From Brachyhypopomus gauderio (taxonomy: Eukaryota > Chordata > Actinopteri > Gymnotiformes > Hypopomidae), in assembly GCF_052324685.1 (NCBI RefSeq), contig NC_135219.1:25349032-25413031 (forward strand): DNA of 64,000 nt, in the 5' to 3' direction. The notes under the pieces are model-generated. The model was not told the origin of the DNA, did not search any database, and saw only the letters and a program-made list of their open reading frames with translations. Position numbers and translations under genes: made by a program. This document shows, piece by piece, positions 43,656 to 55,759 of this stretch (position 1 is its first letter; every line of letters starts with the position of its first letter).

Positions 43656-45590
43656 CTCGTTAAACTTAATTAAGTTAAATATTTATACATATACTCTAAA
43701 TGATTCGAAATATTGCGCTTTTAATCACATTATTTAATGGTTGTTTATTTTCAAAACGCCCAATCTTAACGTCTTCATGTTCTCTCATGTTTCATCCTGG
43801 AATTACAAGAGGCTCGTATTTGTTAATGTAATACAAAGTTTTCTTGTATTACATTAACAAATACGAGTCAGACAGATATTTGTTGTGAAACGAAGTAGTT
43901 ACAATTTAAACATTTTCAAGTACTTTAGCCTAAATTGCAGCACTTTTCAAACCTGAAACACACTGAAACACAAAGCAGCATTAAAATTCGTCAGGTAAGT
44001 GTTCATTCCCCTGTTTTGAGGGGTGTTTCTTTTATACTACTACATATAGTTTCGGACAACACTGCAAAGCGGAAAGTATAAAGCCTCCACCGCTCGCGGA
44101 GGTTCGCGCGAGGTGCGCGCGGAGTCGAGCGCTATGGTCACTCAACCAGGCTTTAGCGCCCTTCGTTGAAATGTTCCAAAAGCACCGCTTGCGGGCTTGT
44201 TCATGTCCTTCGGTTTTCCATCTGTATCTGCTTCGAATCCAACAGCACTGCGTTTGCTTTAGCTGCCATATTAGCATTACAAACTTGACTGGGTGGGTCA
44301 AACGAAAGCGCATTTTATGTAAAAAGAATCGATACTTAAGGGAAACGAGTATTGTACCGTTTCAGAATGTTCAGTATCGATACGTATCGATATATCGATT
44401 TTTTTGACAACACTAGGCCTAACCCATCAGTTTTCTTAACTCAATAGCACAATTCTACTTTACTCTCTATTAACATAGTGAATATTATGATCTGCAACAC
44501 TACTGTCTGCTAGACTTACGAGGGGATAGCGGCTGCAGAGATGTCCACACCGTGCCGTCTTTTCATGTGTGTCGCCAGCAGGCTCGTTGACAGTCTTGCT
44601 GGGGCCCGAGACAAGAAAGTTTCATGTGCCCCCCCCGCTTACGTCACTTGAATTTTCTCTGTAGCAGACAATCCTTGAGTTAGGTCATATAGTATATAAC
44701 AGGGGTACTCAACTGGCGGACCGCGGTCCGGATCCGGACCCAAACGCAGTCCTGTCCGGACCCAATCTCATTTCTGATTAACTGGATACGGACCAAAACA
44801 AAAGCGTAGCATTTATTTCAGGGCTATTGAAAAAACACTCCGTAACGAGTGTTACGTTCGCCCCCCCACCACCCCCGCTCAACAACTTACGTTCGTTGTG
44901 CTACTAACGTATTTGATAGCCCCACGGCATTGTTTGCAGATTGTGTGCGTCTTGTCAAGTTGACCACCTCACTAAAAAAACCCGAAATATTGCCACACGT
45001 TTGATTTGTGTGTCTTTTTTGGTGCCTTAAATATCTGTGTCGTTGCTAATGCTCTCGTTTCCCTCCATCTTTGTTGTGTACGTCTGCGTGTTTGCGTCAG
45101 TACCTGAGGACACGATGGTGCATTTATGTTGCCTCGAAAAAAAAAAAAGAAATCAATAAAAAAAAAATATGTTGCCTCTGAAAATGTTAGAATAAGGAAT
45201 AGATACTGGAAAACAAAACACCCGATTTAATCATGGTATTTGCAGATGCAAAAAGGCTAGAGTCGATGCATCGTGAATTCGCCCGCAAAATAAACCCGAT
45301 GCACGTTGAATCTACCGGTGCAGTCGAATCGCAGACATGTGTCCACATCCCTACTTTATATACTGCACAATATCCTAAAATGTTCAGTTGAATTTTTTTT
45401 AATGTAACAACACAGCCTCAATCAAAATATCTCAGCATTTCTTAATGTTGTATAGGCTCTCCCCCATGTGTATGGTCTGCTGTTTGTGTGTCTGCTGTCA
45501 TTTATGTTGTGTCCCCTTGTTAGCCTACCCTCTGTTAGCCTGTTTTCACCTGTCCCTTGCTTACCCCTCGATAACATGAATGTATTTAAC

Positions 45591-45854
45591 TAGGGTGACC
45601 AAACGTCTGTATTTCCCGGGACATGTCCGTATTTCACGTATTTCATATTTTTAAAACTGTGGAAATGTCCTGGTTTTTTAATTACGTTAATCGGGCCATT
45701 AATTCTACAGACACTAGGACCCTGAGCACGGCGCTGTATGACACGGAATCCCTGAGCCTGGAGAACCAACAACTTACGTTCGCCACCCCCCCCCCCCCGC
45801 TCGACAACTTACACACAGTGTCCTGGTTTTCCCAACAAAAAATATGGTCACCCT
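45591..45854. mobile_element. hAT-type MITE copy 1
   Basis: It begins TAGGGTGACCAAACGTC and ends ATGGTCACCCT. Flanks TATTTAAC and AATTTAAC form a likely 8-bp duplication with one mismatch. A C homopolymer lies at about 45787-45798. Confidence 0.75.
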
Positions 45855-45859
45855 AATTT

Positions 45860-46115
45860 AACCCTTCAGGTTTGGGCTATGTTGTTGATCTTTGTCATTG
45901 TCTTGGCTTCCTCTCCCTTGCTCAGTACATGCATGTTGTGTTACAGGTACCAAATAAGTCAATGCAAAGATTTTGAATTTGTCAGAGTTCAAAATACGGC
46001 CACTTTATTCCCAGCAGATTTCCCATTATAATGACTGGGCTATAAGCATGACTTTCCAAACTAGCAATATGTATCTACTATCAAATTGTCTTTGAGAATT
46101 GGGGTTAGAGTTATA
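45860..46115. other. Spacer between two hAT MITE copies
   Basis: Nothing is recognised in this stretch. Confidence 0.4.
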
Positions 46116-46120
46116 TACGT

Positions 46121-46435
46121 TAGGGTGACCAAACGTCCGTATTTCCCGGGACATGTCCATATTTCACGTCCTGTCCCGGGCGTCCCGGGATATTTTTTAA
46201 AACTGTGGAAATGTCCTGGTTTTTAAATTACGTTAATCGGGCCATTAATTATACAGGCACTAGGACCCTGAGCACGGCGCTGTATGACACGGAATCCCTG
46301 AGCCTCATCAGTTGAGCCTCATCATACTCAACTGGCGGAGAACCAACAACTTACGTTCGCCCCCCCCCCCCCCCCCACTCGACAACTTACACACAGTGTC
46401 CTGGTTTTTTTCCCAAACAAAAATATGGTCACCCT
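46121..46435. mobile_element. hAT-type MITE copy 2
   Basis: It has the same ends and largely the same interior as 45591-45854, plus extra sequence (the tcccgggcgtcccgggatat block and a tcatcagttgagcc duplication). The target duplication is not clear. Confidence 0.7.
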
Positions 46436-46524
46436 ACTTTCAGCTCTTACCAACCCTGGAGGTCATCTAGGCAATATGGCCAATCTATCACTATTTTGAG
46501 CGCTTAGTCAGAACCAGCTTACTT

Positions 46525-46525
<1 letters not shown>

Positions 46526-46556
<31 letters not shown>
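46526..46556. repeat. (GAT)n microsatellite
   Basis: About ten tandem ATG/GAT triplets. Confidence 0.95.
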
Positions 46557-46559
46557 CAT

Positions 46560-47700
46560 TGGAGAACATAAAAACTGCTATGTCAACCTAACTTACTAGA
46601 TGCCTGCAAGCTCATCCTCTGTCAGCAATTCAGACAGTGCCAAAAACTACAGTGAAATTAAGACAGTGAAATTAAATCATGGAGACAAAAATTTCTTAAT
46701 ATTGATATGGTTAGAGGAACTAAGTAAAAATTACTTTCTGTCATACTTGCACTGCATAGATAATTAGCACAGGCGGATATTACTGTTGGTTTTATTCATA
46801 AATGCTAATCTAACAAGTAACAATTAGAATCCTATACATCCCATTTTAGAACACTGCCTGGGCTCTTGTGTGAACACTGCCTGGGCTCTTGTGTGCCAGC
46901 GTCCTAATGGAGAACTCAGGAAACGAGGAGTGCTGAGTGAGAGGAATGAGGAGCTTGGCCACCTGATGTTTCTCCTAACCTTAACCTGGTTGTCTGGATT
47001 ACGTGCTGTAGGAACGTGTGGGAGCCAGTGTGATCTGGGATGAGTTTCTTAGTAAATAAAAAACAAACTAGTCAAAGATGTAAGAAAGAATGAGTTCTGT
47101 CAGCATTTTCCAAATTCCTTTGTAATCTGAAGTTTAATTAATGAGATAAAGGTGCTTTTTCATATACTCTGTCCTGGTTTGGGGAACAGTTACACATGCT
47201 AAATTGTTTTTAAGCTTCTAACTCTAAAGAAGAGCAATTTTAAAAAATGTTTTCATGTCTTGAATAAAATGGATCTGCTTTTGAATGTAAAAATGTATGT
47301 TATAGTGCAAGGGATGGGGTGGGTGGATGATGCTTTTTGAGTTTGGTGTATTGAGGTAGCACTGTTATAATGTAAGGAAATTACTTTTTAAACTAGTTTT
47401 AATAGTTTTCATTTAGAAGCATTTTTTTTGTTTTTTTTAATGGATTGTGTCAGGAGAATGTGACAGGGATGACAGTTCAGGTATGATATTACTGAAAATA
47501 TACATCTATGTAGTTATTCAAATATGTACACAAATCATGAGACCACATTCACTATGGGTACACAACCATACAGTACATTCACAGTGTCAATCATAACCTG
47601 CACAATGACTGAAAGAGGGTTTAAAGTATGGCACAAAAATGTGAAATGTTGTAACCAAGCCTTTTATTGTATTGTCTATCTTTTTTGCATGCTTCTATCT
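46560..47700. other. Intergenic DNA, nothing recognised
   Basis: AT-rich. A small direct duplication 'aacactgcctgggctcttgtgtg' lies at about 46851-46895. No exon is recognised. Confidence 0.4.
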
Positions 47701-47805
47701 AAGATTGCATGCAAGCACCTACAAGCACCTGGGAGATGGTCTGGCTTGCCGGTGGATGTGCTGATGTGCCATTGCCACAAGAGGATGTGCTGATGCTAGC
47801 TCCAA
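47690..47805 (+). repeat. L2 3' UTR fragment
   Basis: Almost word-for-word the 24705-24835 segment of the L2 copy (gcaagcacctacaagcacct through gaggatgtgctgatgct), with one internal deletion. Confidence 0.9.
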
Positions 47806-47809
47806 AAAA

Positions 47810-49800
47810 TGTTTACTAATATTTTGGAATACTTGGCTGTGTGTTATTGTCATATCTCAAAAAGAGCTGGAACCACGGATTTTAATAGTCACAAGTTGAA
47901 ACTCAATGGACCTAACCACATTAAAAGGAATTTGAGAACCCCATGAATCTTTATACATTGAGGATCTCATCCACTGAGCAAAAATAATTGAATATAGCGT
48001 AATGACCCCTCTCAGAGGGGATGCAGGAACACTAGAAACTTCAAAATATAGGATCTAATAGAAACTAATATTAAACCTCAAAGACGAACTGATTCAGGAT
48101 TGTTGTGATTGAGGTTTTCTAAAAGATGTGTCACTATCTAATTTTTCAGAGCACAGGGCAGCACACATTCATCTCTACTGCCAATATCACACTTTGAAGG
48201 CATTTAATGCCTGGGACTTGTTTGTACTAAATAATTGCAATATAATAATAATATAATTGCACATAATAATTGAAATATCAGATTATTAAATTAAGATGGA
48301 TTAATCCCTTCACGTCACTGCAGTAAAGATTCATTTTCAAGTTGGGGTCACGTGCTCAACAACAGCACCACCCTCTTTTGCTCCGGGCAACAAACACAAG
48401 TCCATAATGCCCATATCGAGCATCAGCCAGAGCACCAAGAGCTACTATAAATCATGCTTTGTTTTTTTACGTTTCTCAAAGTAATTGCAGTAAAATGTAG
48501 TTTTCACTTCTCAAGAGATGATAAATGATAGATGATTATAGATGATATTGGAAAAGTCACTGGTTGGTTTATATGTGAATGCCCTCTAATGGTGCAAGAG
48601 CGTAAAACACTTTGGAGCTTATTGATATAATTCATTTGAGCAGCACATATCAGATCCTGCTAAAAAAAAAGGCTCCTTCACACCAGATGTAACCAGATGT
48701 TCTTTTACTGTTTCAAAAGAACAGCGTTAACATTCACCCAGGTTTATTGGAACTGATCTAACAAAGGCACTGACAAAGACAATGACAATTACAACTACAG
48801 ACAGGTTATTAGACTTTCACAAGAACACCAACCCACAAGCACACAGTACATATATCATCATGTCCATCTCATAAGACATTTTCTGGCTCTTTGGCCTTGT
48901 ATAAATGGGTGCTTTCTGTGGTTTACATTTAAATTTTATTCTTGTATATAGTTAATAGTGACCCTGGACAAGTTTTAGAGCATAATTCCAACATTAATAT
49001 TTAAGGCACACAAAATAGCATACAGTTGACAATATTCAATTCAATAACTCAGTCCATACTTGAAATCTACATACTTGTTTTTTTTTGTAGTTACATGTGC
49101 TAACATGATCCCTACTATATTTTCACAAATTCTATTCTACCTATTTACTCATCACGATGACCATCAGACCATTAAAACAAATGTAATAAATATACTGTAT
49201 TAAGTCATAAAAGTTTCAACATTAAAACAAATGTCTTGAACAATACTCCATAAATGCAAATGCCATTAAACAAGTTACATTAAACAAGCGTGCCAACAAG
49301 TGGCAAGTCGTTTAATGTGTGCAAATATCATATTAAACAATATACTACACATATGAGATGCATGTCCAATCTGACAATGTAAGCGTGCTGTAATGACATC
49401 AAGTAATTCTTTTTGGTATTATTTGAAGCAAAACACTAAATATTAATATACACAAAAAGCTTTCAGGAGCTTCAAACCAGCAAATTAGCCCTTCTTGGCA
49501 AACCACCTTTTTCAAGGCAAGGCAGCCCTTTAGCAGAAAGGCAGATATACATTGTTAACAGTACAAGCTCCAATTAGCATTCAGAGTCAGTAGCACTCTA
49601 AGAGCATGAGGGAATACTCTGTTAGACCCCATCCTCTCACTAAAACAGCAAAAGCCCAGGAACTCCCTTAACCCCACTTACAGTGGAGACATTGGAGTCT
49701 CAAAGGCAATGCTGCTGTCTCTGAGGGAAAGAGATTAAAAGTGAAGTTTGCAAAGCAGTCACTATCCTATAAGACAGCTGGACAATGGGCAAAACATGTG
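47810..49800. other. Unrecognised DNA, possibly partly stxbp6-like 3' UTR
   Basis: No exon or known repeat is recognised. TTTATT at about 48935 would be a minus-strand AATAAA for the gene to the right, 1.36 kb past its stop, but this is speculative. Confidence 0.3.
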
Positions 49801-49811
49801 GTCTTCTAATC

Positions 49812-49990
49812 AGTGGCGCAAAAAGGGGGTATGCAGCGTATGCGACGCATAGGGGCGCTGCACTAGAGGGGGCGCCAAATCGATGCTGGAAAATTATTTG
49901 CCGAGTTGGTGGGGGTGGGGGTGGAGTGCGGGGGGCACCGATAGTATGTTTGCATACACCTCAGAAAGTATGTAGTTGCAACCCTGCTTC
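49812..49990. repeat. GC-rich repeat scrap (hAT-like)
   Basis: It starts CAGTGGCGCAAAAAGGGGGT and runs through cgcatagggg and ggggggcacc, the wording of a dispersed fish hAT-type repeat. The boundary on the right is unclear. Confidence 0.45.
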
Positions 49991-50298
49991 TAATTCAGCT
50001 GCTTCAGGGCAAACTGAGAACAGAAAGACACAAAAGAATTCTCAAGATTCTCAAGAGTTCTTGAACACAGAATACTAACTCTAGTTGCATAACAATACAT
50101 ACAAATATAAAAGGTGTTTCAAGCACTTTTAAACAACTGTTGAAAGTTAAATTTGGAATTGCACTTCCAGCTCAAGAGAAAAAAATACAATAAAGGCTAA
50201 TTTATGATTTACACATACATACACTGACAAGCACATGGATGAGGAATGATACTTCCTTACTTTTTGAACAGAGCCACTTAGCTGTTTGGTTCTGGGCA

Positions 50299-51259
50299 CT
50301 ATGTGGCACGCCCCAGCCTGTCCCCACGTTCACTCAGGACTTGGCTCGCCCTCCGAACAACATGACCCATACGCCTTGGTACTGGAGGGGGGGGGCTAGG
50401 CTTCACTTTCACAGTTGAAGCTGCAATAACCAGAACAACAAGAAACAACAATGGCTGTTATTATTGTTAATACTAGACATGTGCAGAGCTAAATATTACA
50501 ATATAAATTTGACTACAGAGGCAGAACTATATGGGTGCTGTGCACTGACATTTTGTTCTAGTCATTTTTGTTCACTCCTTAGTCCATAACTACTCTCACA
50601 CAGGTAGAAGACTTTGTCAGGCCAAATCCCCAACTGAAAGTGGTTTGAATGTCAGTGCTAATATTGCCAAATAGTAGTGTATATTGGCAAACCCATAGAG
50701 TGTATGAGCACTGGAGCACATAACTTATCACTCATTCACACAGATACTCCAACACTCTTGGGAAAAGCCTTACTAGCAGAGTGGATGTTATTATATCTGC
50801 AGTGTTATAGGTGGTTGAGAGGCAACTCTAAAGAAACAGCCATGGTTTTTGAAAGGGATACTCAACTATCTCATAAATGTTAAAGTCAGTTGTTGACTTT
50901 TTTTTTTTTAGACAGTGCACATATACGGGGTTAATATAAAGTGTAACTTCAAACATAACAGTCTGAAATAAGGCTTGTCCATGTATACCCTGGAACTTCT
51001 CCCATTCATTACACTACACGGCCCAGCAATCTCTCGTGAAACTTGGTGCCAGTTCACCACTCCAACCCCTGCCTCACATGTCAGCCTTTGTGTCCCCACT
51101 TGCCCTGCAAAACAAAGTGGCTTCTGAAACCCCGTAATGGAACCATTCTCCAGCCCTACTAGGAGATCCGACAGCTGTCAGAGAGTTCCCACATAACCAT
51201 GCATGGCAATGGAGCCACCCTCCATCTCAGCTGACAATGACTCTCACACAAACACACAC

Positions 51260-51347
<88 letters not shown>

Positions 51348-52648
51348 CACGCTTAATTCCAACCTACTGCCTTGCCTTCAAACAGACCACCCTGCCCTAT
51401 TTAGGACAGTGCACCTAATGTTAAAATAGTGACAGACTTTTAATATTCCAAGGGGATGCACACAAAGCTTCAAAGTTTAGAGAGCTCTCTTGTCTACCTT
51501 TTTGGCTGCTGTTCTGGGGCTGGCCAGGGGTCAAAATCATTGTTTTTTTAATTTTATTCAGGAAGATCTTACAGCGGTAGATGACCATATTAAAAGAGCA
51601 GGCATCTATAACAGTAAACAAACAAATAAATAAGCACAGCATATTATTAATAATCAATGAAGGACCAACTGCATCAATAACCAGTAACCTTAGAATAACT
51701 GGTACCCCATAATGTTCATTTGCTCTTAATCATGTCAGAATTTTGTCATGAATTATCTCTTTAGGAAAGGAGCTTTTCACCAACTCTCACCTCCCATCAG
51801 TTTGGACTGACAGTTGATGAACTCAGTTGGGCGTGAAGCAGCAGAACTCTTCTTACTCTCTGTTGCTACAGTAATATGTTGATCTCCAGAGGTCCTAGAG
51901 GTCTTCTGATCCCCAGCAGTCACATTGCTCTGGCCCAGCTTGCCATCCCAGTAGTTATGACAGGCATGGTACAGGATCTGCACAAACATGCACTTCTCTG
52001 CCACAGAGCTTGCCACCCACTGGTCAGAGTTGTGATCAAATACCAGGTTAAACTCTGGACTGTCCTGAAAGTAAGTGGTCAGAGCCAACTGGTTAGAGCT
52101 AATTGGTCAATGGAAACTGGTAAAGGAGGTCAAATCAAAGGCTGGCATGGAAAACTAATGTGAATAGCATAACTGTGAAATGAGGAAACCTTGTTGGGGT
52201 TGATGCCATCAACCTGACGAAGCTTCTCTATTGACCACTGGGACCGCCTGGCAAAGCGAGGGGACGCTTTATACTGCTTCACCTTTGTGATGAACACCTG
52301 ACTGGGCCTCTTATTTGTAACTGAGAAATTTGAAAGGATGATCTTCAGTGTATTTTACTAGACAAAACATGGCTATTAATTCAGATAAAATCGATACATG
52401 ACTGGAAAGCAATATATATATAATTAAAAATATATATAATTAATATATATAATTAAAAGCAACTAGTTTTGCAAATAAACAAGCAGCAGCTTACCTGATA
52501 AACAGAGGAAGGTCACGTAATCACGCCTGCGGCCAGCTGTGAGGAAAGGGAGTCTCCTTTTCCTTTTCCTCACCTCGATCGCCAACATTAATTTCTCATC
52601 TTGTGGGGAAAAGATCTCTCTACTGATGGCTGACTGGATATTCATCAT
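50299..52648 (-). CDS. stxbp6l: Amisyn (syntaxin-binding protein 6)-like, four coding exons
   Basis: Exons on the minus strand: 52648-52495, 52320-52190, 52064-51791 and 50420-50299 (stop TAG at 50299-50301). All junctions are GT-AG and phase-consistent, giving 226 aa. The first three exons match amisyn closely: SAISREIFSPQDEKLM, DYVTFLCLSVTNKRPSQ, RRSQWSIEKLRQVDGINP, DQWVASSVAEKC and EFINCQSKLMGG, forming the Sec3-like PH-type domain that binds phosphoinositides. The last exon carries VVRRASQVLSERGDRLGRA, aligning with the start of the R-SNARE-like coil that lets amisyn bind syntaxin and SNAP25, then stops about 25 residues earlier than amisyn. About 27 extra Ser/Thr-rich residues lie before EFINCQ. 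Two ATGs (52648 and 52645) follow a CAG that could be an acceptor, so a 5' non-coding exon is likely. Symbol stxbp6l versus stxbp6 is uncertain. Confidence 0.88.
50430..51790. other. Third intron of the stxbp6-like gene
   Basis: It contains a (CA)n microsatellite at 51251-51345 and a segment at 50915-51140 bounded by 'atacggggtt' and 'accccgta' that may be a small inverted-repeat element. No further exon is recognised. Confidence 0.5.
51251..51345. repeat. (CA)n microsatellite
   Basis: About 45 CA units in the stxbp6-like intron. The histidine/threonine and cysteine/valine frames over it are artefacts. Confidence 0.97.
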
Positions 52649-52654
52649 CTGAGC

Positions 52655-54840
52655 GCAGAGGGTCTCTGCAACTACATGGTTCAGCAGTTTTTGCCAGGTT
52701 CTAAGGACATGATCTCCTACAGACCACCCAAACTAACCCAAAACAAAAGTTATAATACTAAACTAAAAAAGATTTGTGTTCTGATGAAAAACGGTCTCTG
52801 GACTGCAAAATGAGCTCAGATTGTTGCCTCAGGAACAATTAATCTGGAACAAATGCTGGAGCTTGTAAGCATCAGGTAATAAACGAGGTTACTATATCAC
52901 AAGACAAAAACTGGTAAAGTACGAACGCTATATAAGAAAAAATAAGAAACCTGACAAACAAATATAAAATACATAGTATAGTATAAAACATCAGAGCCAG
53001 GTGAAGACAACACGAAGATTGGACTGATAGCATGTTTAAGTCGGTATCAAGACCAATACAATACACAGCAGATCAATACATAGCAGAAAGAGGCATATTT
53101 TATTCCAGTATATGGTAAGAAACCGTCATCTAATGATTTAAAAGTATACCAAAACAATTTAAATAAATGTATTCAACAATTGCATCCATTTTTGTTATTT
53201 CAGACTCATGATTCAGACTCGTAATTTAAAATGGATTATTAACCTGCCTGCACTATCCAACAAGAACTGATACAAAATGTTTGCAGAACATTTGTTTCAT
53301 ATCAAAATCGTTCGAATTTTCCCATTTATACGGCAAAAGACACGTTACCCGTTCGTTGTTCTTGTCTTCAAACTGTTTGATACAAAGTTCTTTTGTTTAA
53401 AAGAAAGAAAGGCATTTTCCCCGTGAAAACGTCTACTGTACAGAGCTGATTCTGAAGTTATATTCCGCCAAGTCACATGCATCGTGGACGCCACTGCGGG
53501 TCGTAGATCACGTGAAGAAAAATGTACGCGGCATCCGCTGTTATATATTTATTAGCCATAATAGCATTATGATCACGCAAAAAATCCAACCTTTTTGTAT
53601 GCTTGTGCACTAGTTTATTGTCATTATGGACAACTTACACTGGCTAAATCACTTGACAGATATTTGTAACCCGCAGACGGTTAGATGTCGAACCAATTTT
53701 AATGTAATGCAGGGTTCATAAATTGGAATATGGAATTAAAATAGGTTAACTCATAGAGAACACTGGATATAGAAGGTGATCACAGTACTACAGTCCATGT
53801 ATGACAACACAAACACAAATGGTCAGGTTCCTTTTACAATTCATATTTTCAGATGATGTCATTTCCGTGAGGGTATCCGTCAGTATTTAACATTTATAAT
53901 CAAGTTTCCGTGATTGAGGGAAATCCATTTATAACGACTTAATTAAGCACATAATTAGGTAAATGGTCTGGAGATCCAAACGTATCTTTCATGCAACAAA
54001 TTGACAACACTATGGCATGTGTGCAAATTACAGTAGCAGTAAAATCATTTATTTATTTTTCAAAATTCTATATTTATCATATTAGTACCAAATGAAAAGT
54101 GATTACACAATTCAACATAGAATTCTAAAATAATTTATAGTGAATTGCTATATTATTTGGCACCACTTCCAATTGTTCACTCTGTCTCTGTGATTATACA
54201 CTCAAACACTTACATTCACATTATTATTATTATTATTATTATTATTACTACTACTACCAGTTTGCACTGCCTGAAATCCAATCATCCAATTTTTATTTAT
54301 ATACATATTTATTTAGCCTTAATGTGACATAAATCACATTTTTTCAGGGCACAAATCTTTTAAAATCAGATCTGAGTCACATTCATATTTATATGTCCTT
54401 GATAAGATTTGACATCATCTTGATAATGGTCTGATCAAACTTCTTCATCTTCATCAAAGAAGAGCTACAGCATCGACAACTGTAGATGTGATAACAGCAT
54501 CTTCCCATCTGGCTTGTTCCCACTTTCTTGACATGATCAAATATAGTTGACAAACTGATGCTAGATAAATCTGATCTGAGAAAAGAACTGAAACTGGACA
54601 ATGTTGCTTGTAATGTGAACTGTCTTACTGTCCTGTCTGTCTTACTGTCCTGTCTGTCTTACACAGGCATGACAGCTGAGGAGAGACAGGGTAGATTTTT
54701 GTGGCTGCCTTTATTCTCCTGTAAACCATTAAAAAGTGAAACCTCAAACTTAAGAGTGAGAAATATCACACACAGGCACATACACACACATCACCCTTCA
54801 TTCTCCTAATAGCTTATACTGTATATCACTCAACTGCAAG
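52655..54840. other. 5' flank of stxbp6-like / intergenic
   Basis: No exon is recognised. The region about 53330-53520 has mixed CpG content and could include a promoter or 5' exon of the stxbp6-like gene. A (TTA)n tract lies at 54218-54247. Confidence 0.35.
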
Positions 54841-54845
54841 TATGC

Positions 54846-54851
54846 TTTATT
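54846..54851 (-). terminator. Candidate ddhd1 polyadenylation signal
   Basis: TTTATT on plus reads AATAAA on minus, about 910 bases past the ddhd1 stop codon. Nothing nearer with the canonical hexamer was noticed. Use is inferred. Confidence 0.35.
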
Positions 54852-55404
54852 ACTAGAGATACTGAAACTCAACGCTCATTTAGCAATTTTGGACTCTTGC
54901 GTTCCAATTAGTAAACAATGACTGTGGGTAAGATTTAGCCATTTTTGTTTGTTTTGCTGGCATGTAAACATGGAATGATATATGAAAAACTAAGATTTTA
55001 TGTAAATATGGCAAAAAATATAGAGATATTGGTTGGGGACAGCTATTACTCTAAGAGTCAAAGTCTTGTATCCAGTTTTGGCAGGTTGCGAATGTTGCTA
55101 CGCAGATGCAAAAATGAAGAGAAATGGTAGGAAACAGCAGGTAGGAAAGTGTGTTCTTCATTGTAATTTGCCCATTGCTTTTTGAACAACAATCAGAATT
55201 AGAATTACTGGCCATATACTGAACTTCAGTAGCCAAAACAAAGATTGTTCAAAGTGTTTGGCAAACAACAAGGCAAAGAAAAGGTCTCTCTGTGGCACAG
55301 TGACTTGGGTCTATTAAGCAAGACAATTCTACAGCCACTGCACGTGTATGTTGAGTATGTGTGTATATGCATGTGTGTGTATGTATACATGTACAGAACC
55401 CACT

Positions 55405-55541
55405 TTTGTGTGTGTGTGTGTGTGTGAGTGTGAGTGTGTCTGTGTGTGTGAGTGTGTGTGTGTCTGTGTGTGTGTGAGTGTGTGTGTGTGTGTGAGTGTG
55501 TCTGTGTGTGTGTGTGTGTGTCTGTGTGTGTGTGAGTGTGT

Positions 55542-55575
<34 letters not shown>

Positions 55576-55645
55576 TGTGTGGTGTGTGAGTGTGTGGTAT
55601 GTGTGTGTGTGTGTGTGAGTGTGTCTGTGTGTGTGTGAGTGTGTG

Positions 55646-55696
<51 letters not shown>

Positions 55697-55725
55697 TGTG
55701 GTGTGAGTGTGTGTGTGTCTGTGTG

Positions 55726-55756
<31 letters not shown>

Positions 55757-55758
55757 AT
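55405..55758. repeat. Long (GT)n-rich compound microsatellite
   Basis: About 350 bases of GT repeats interrupted by GA and CT words, with higher-order units (tgtgtgagtgtgtggt). On the minus strand it forms the start of the ddhd1 3' UTR, beginning within a few bases of the stop codon. Confidence 0.97.
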
Positions 55759-55759
55759 G

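Larger units (their letters stand above)
42827..44415. mobile_element. Inner hAT element nested in the outer one
   Basis: It begins TAGGCTTGTTACGATAC and ends TGACAACACTA, flanked by the exact 8-bp duplication GGCCTAAC (42819-42826 and 44416-44423). Its two arms (about 42985-43157 and 43665-43990) are inverted relatives of each other. The middle holds a GACGT-rich insert and a palindrome. Confidence 0.9.
42583..45353. mobile_element. Outer hAT element (2771 bp with insertions)
   Basis: The ends TAGGGATG and CATCCCTA are flanked by the exact 8-bp duplication CTTTATAT (42575-42582 and 45354-45361). The subterminal region is rich in 'cgatac' words. It carries a second hAT at 42827-44415 and other repeat scraps, including another hAT-like end at 44700 (AGGGGTACTCAACTGGCGGA). 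Confidence 0.9.

Noticed and set aside
51159..51418. Cys/Val and His/Thr frames
   Set aside because: Translation of a CA repeat inside the stxbp6-like intron.
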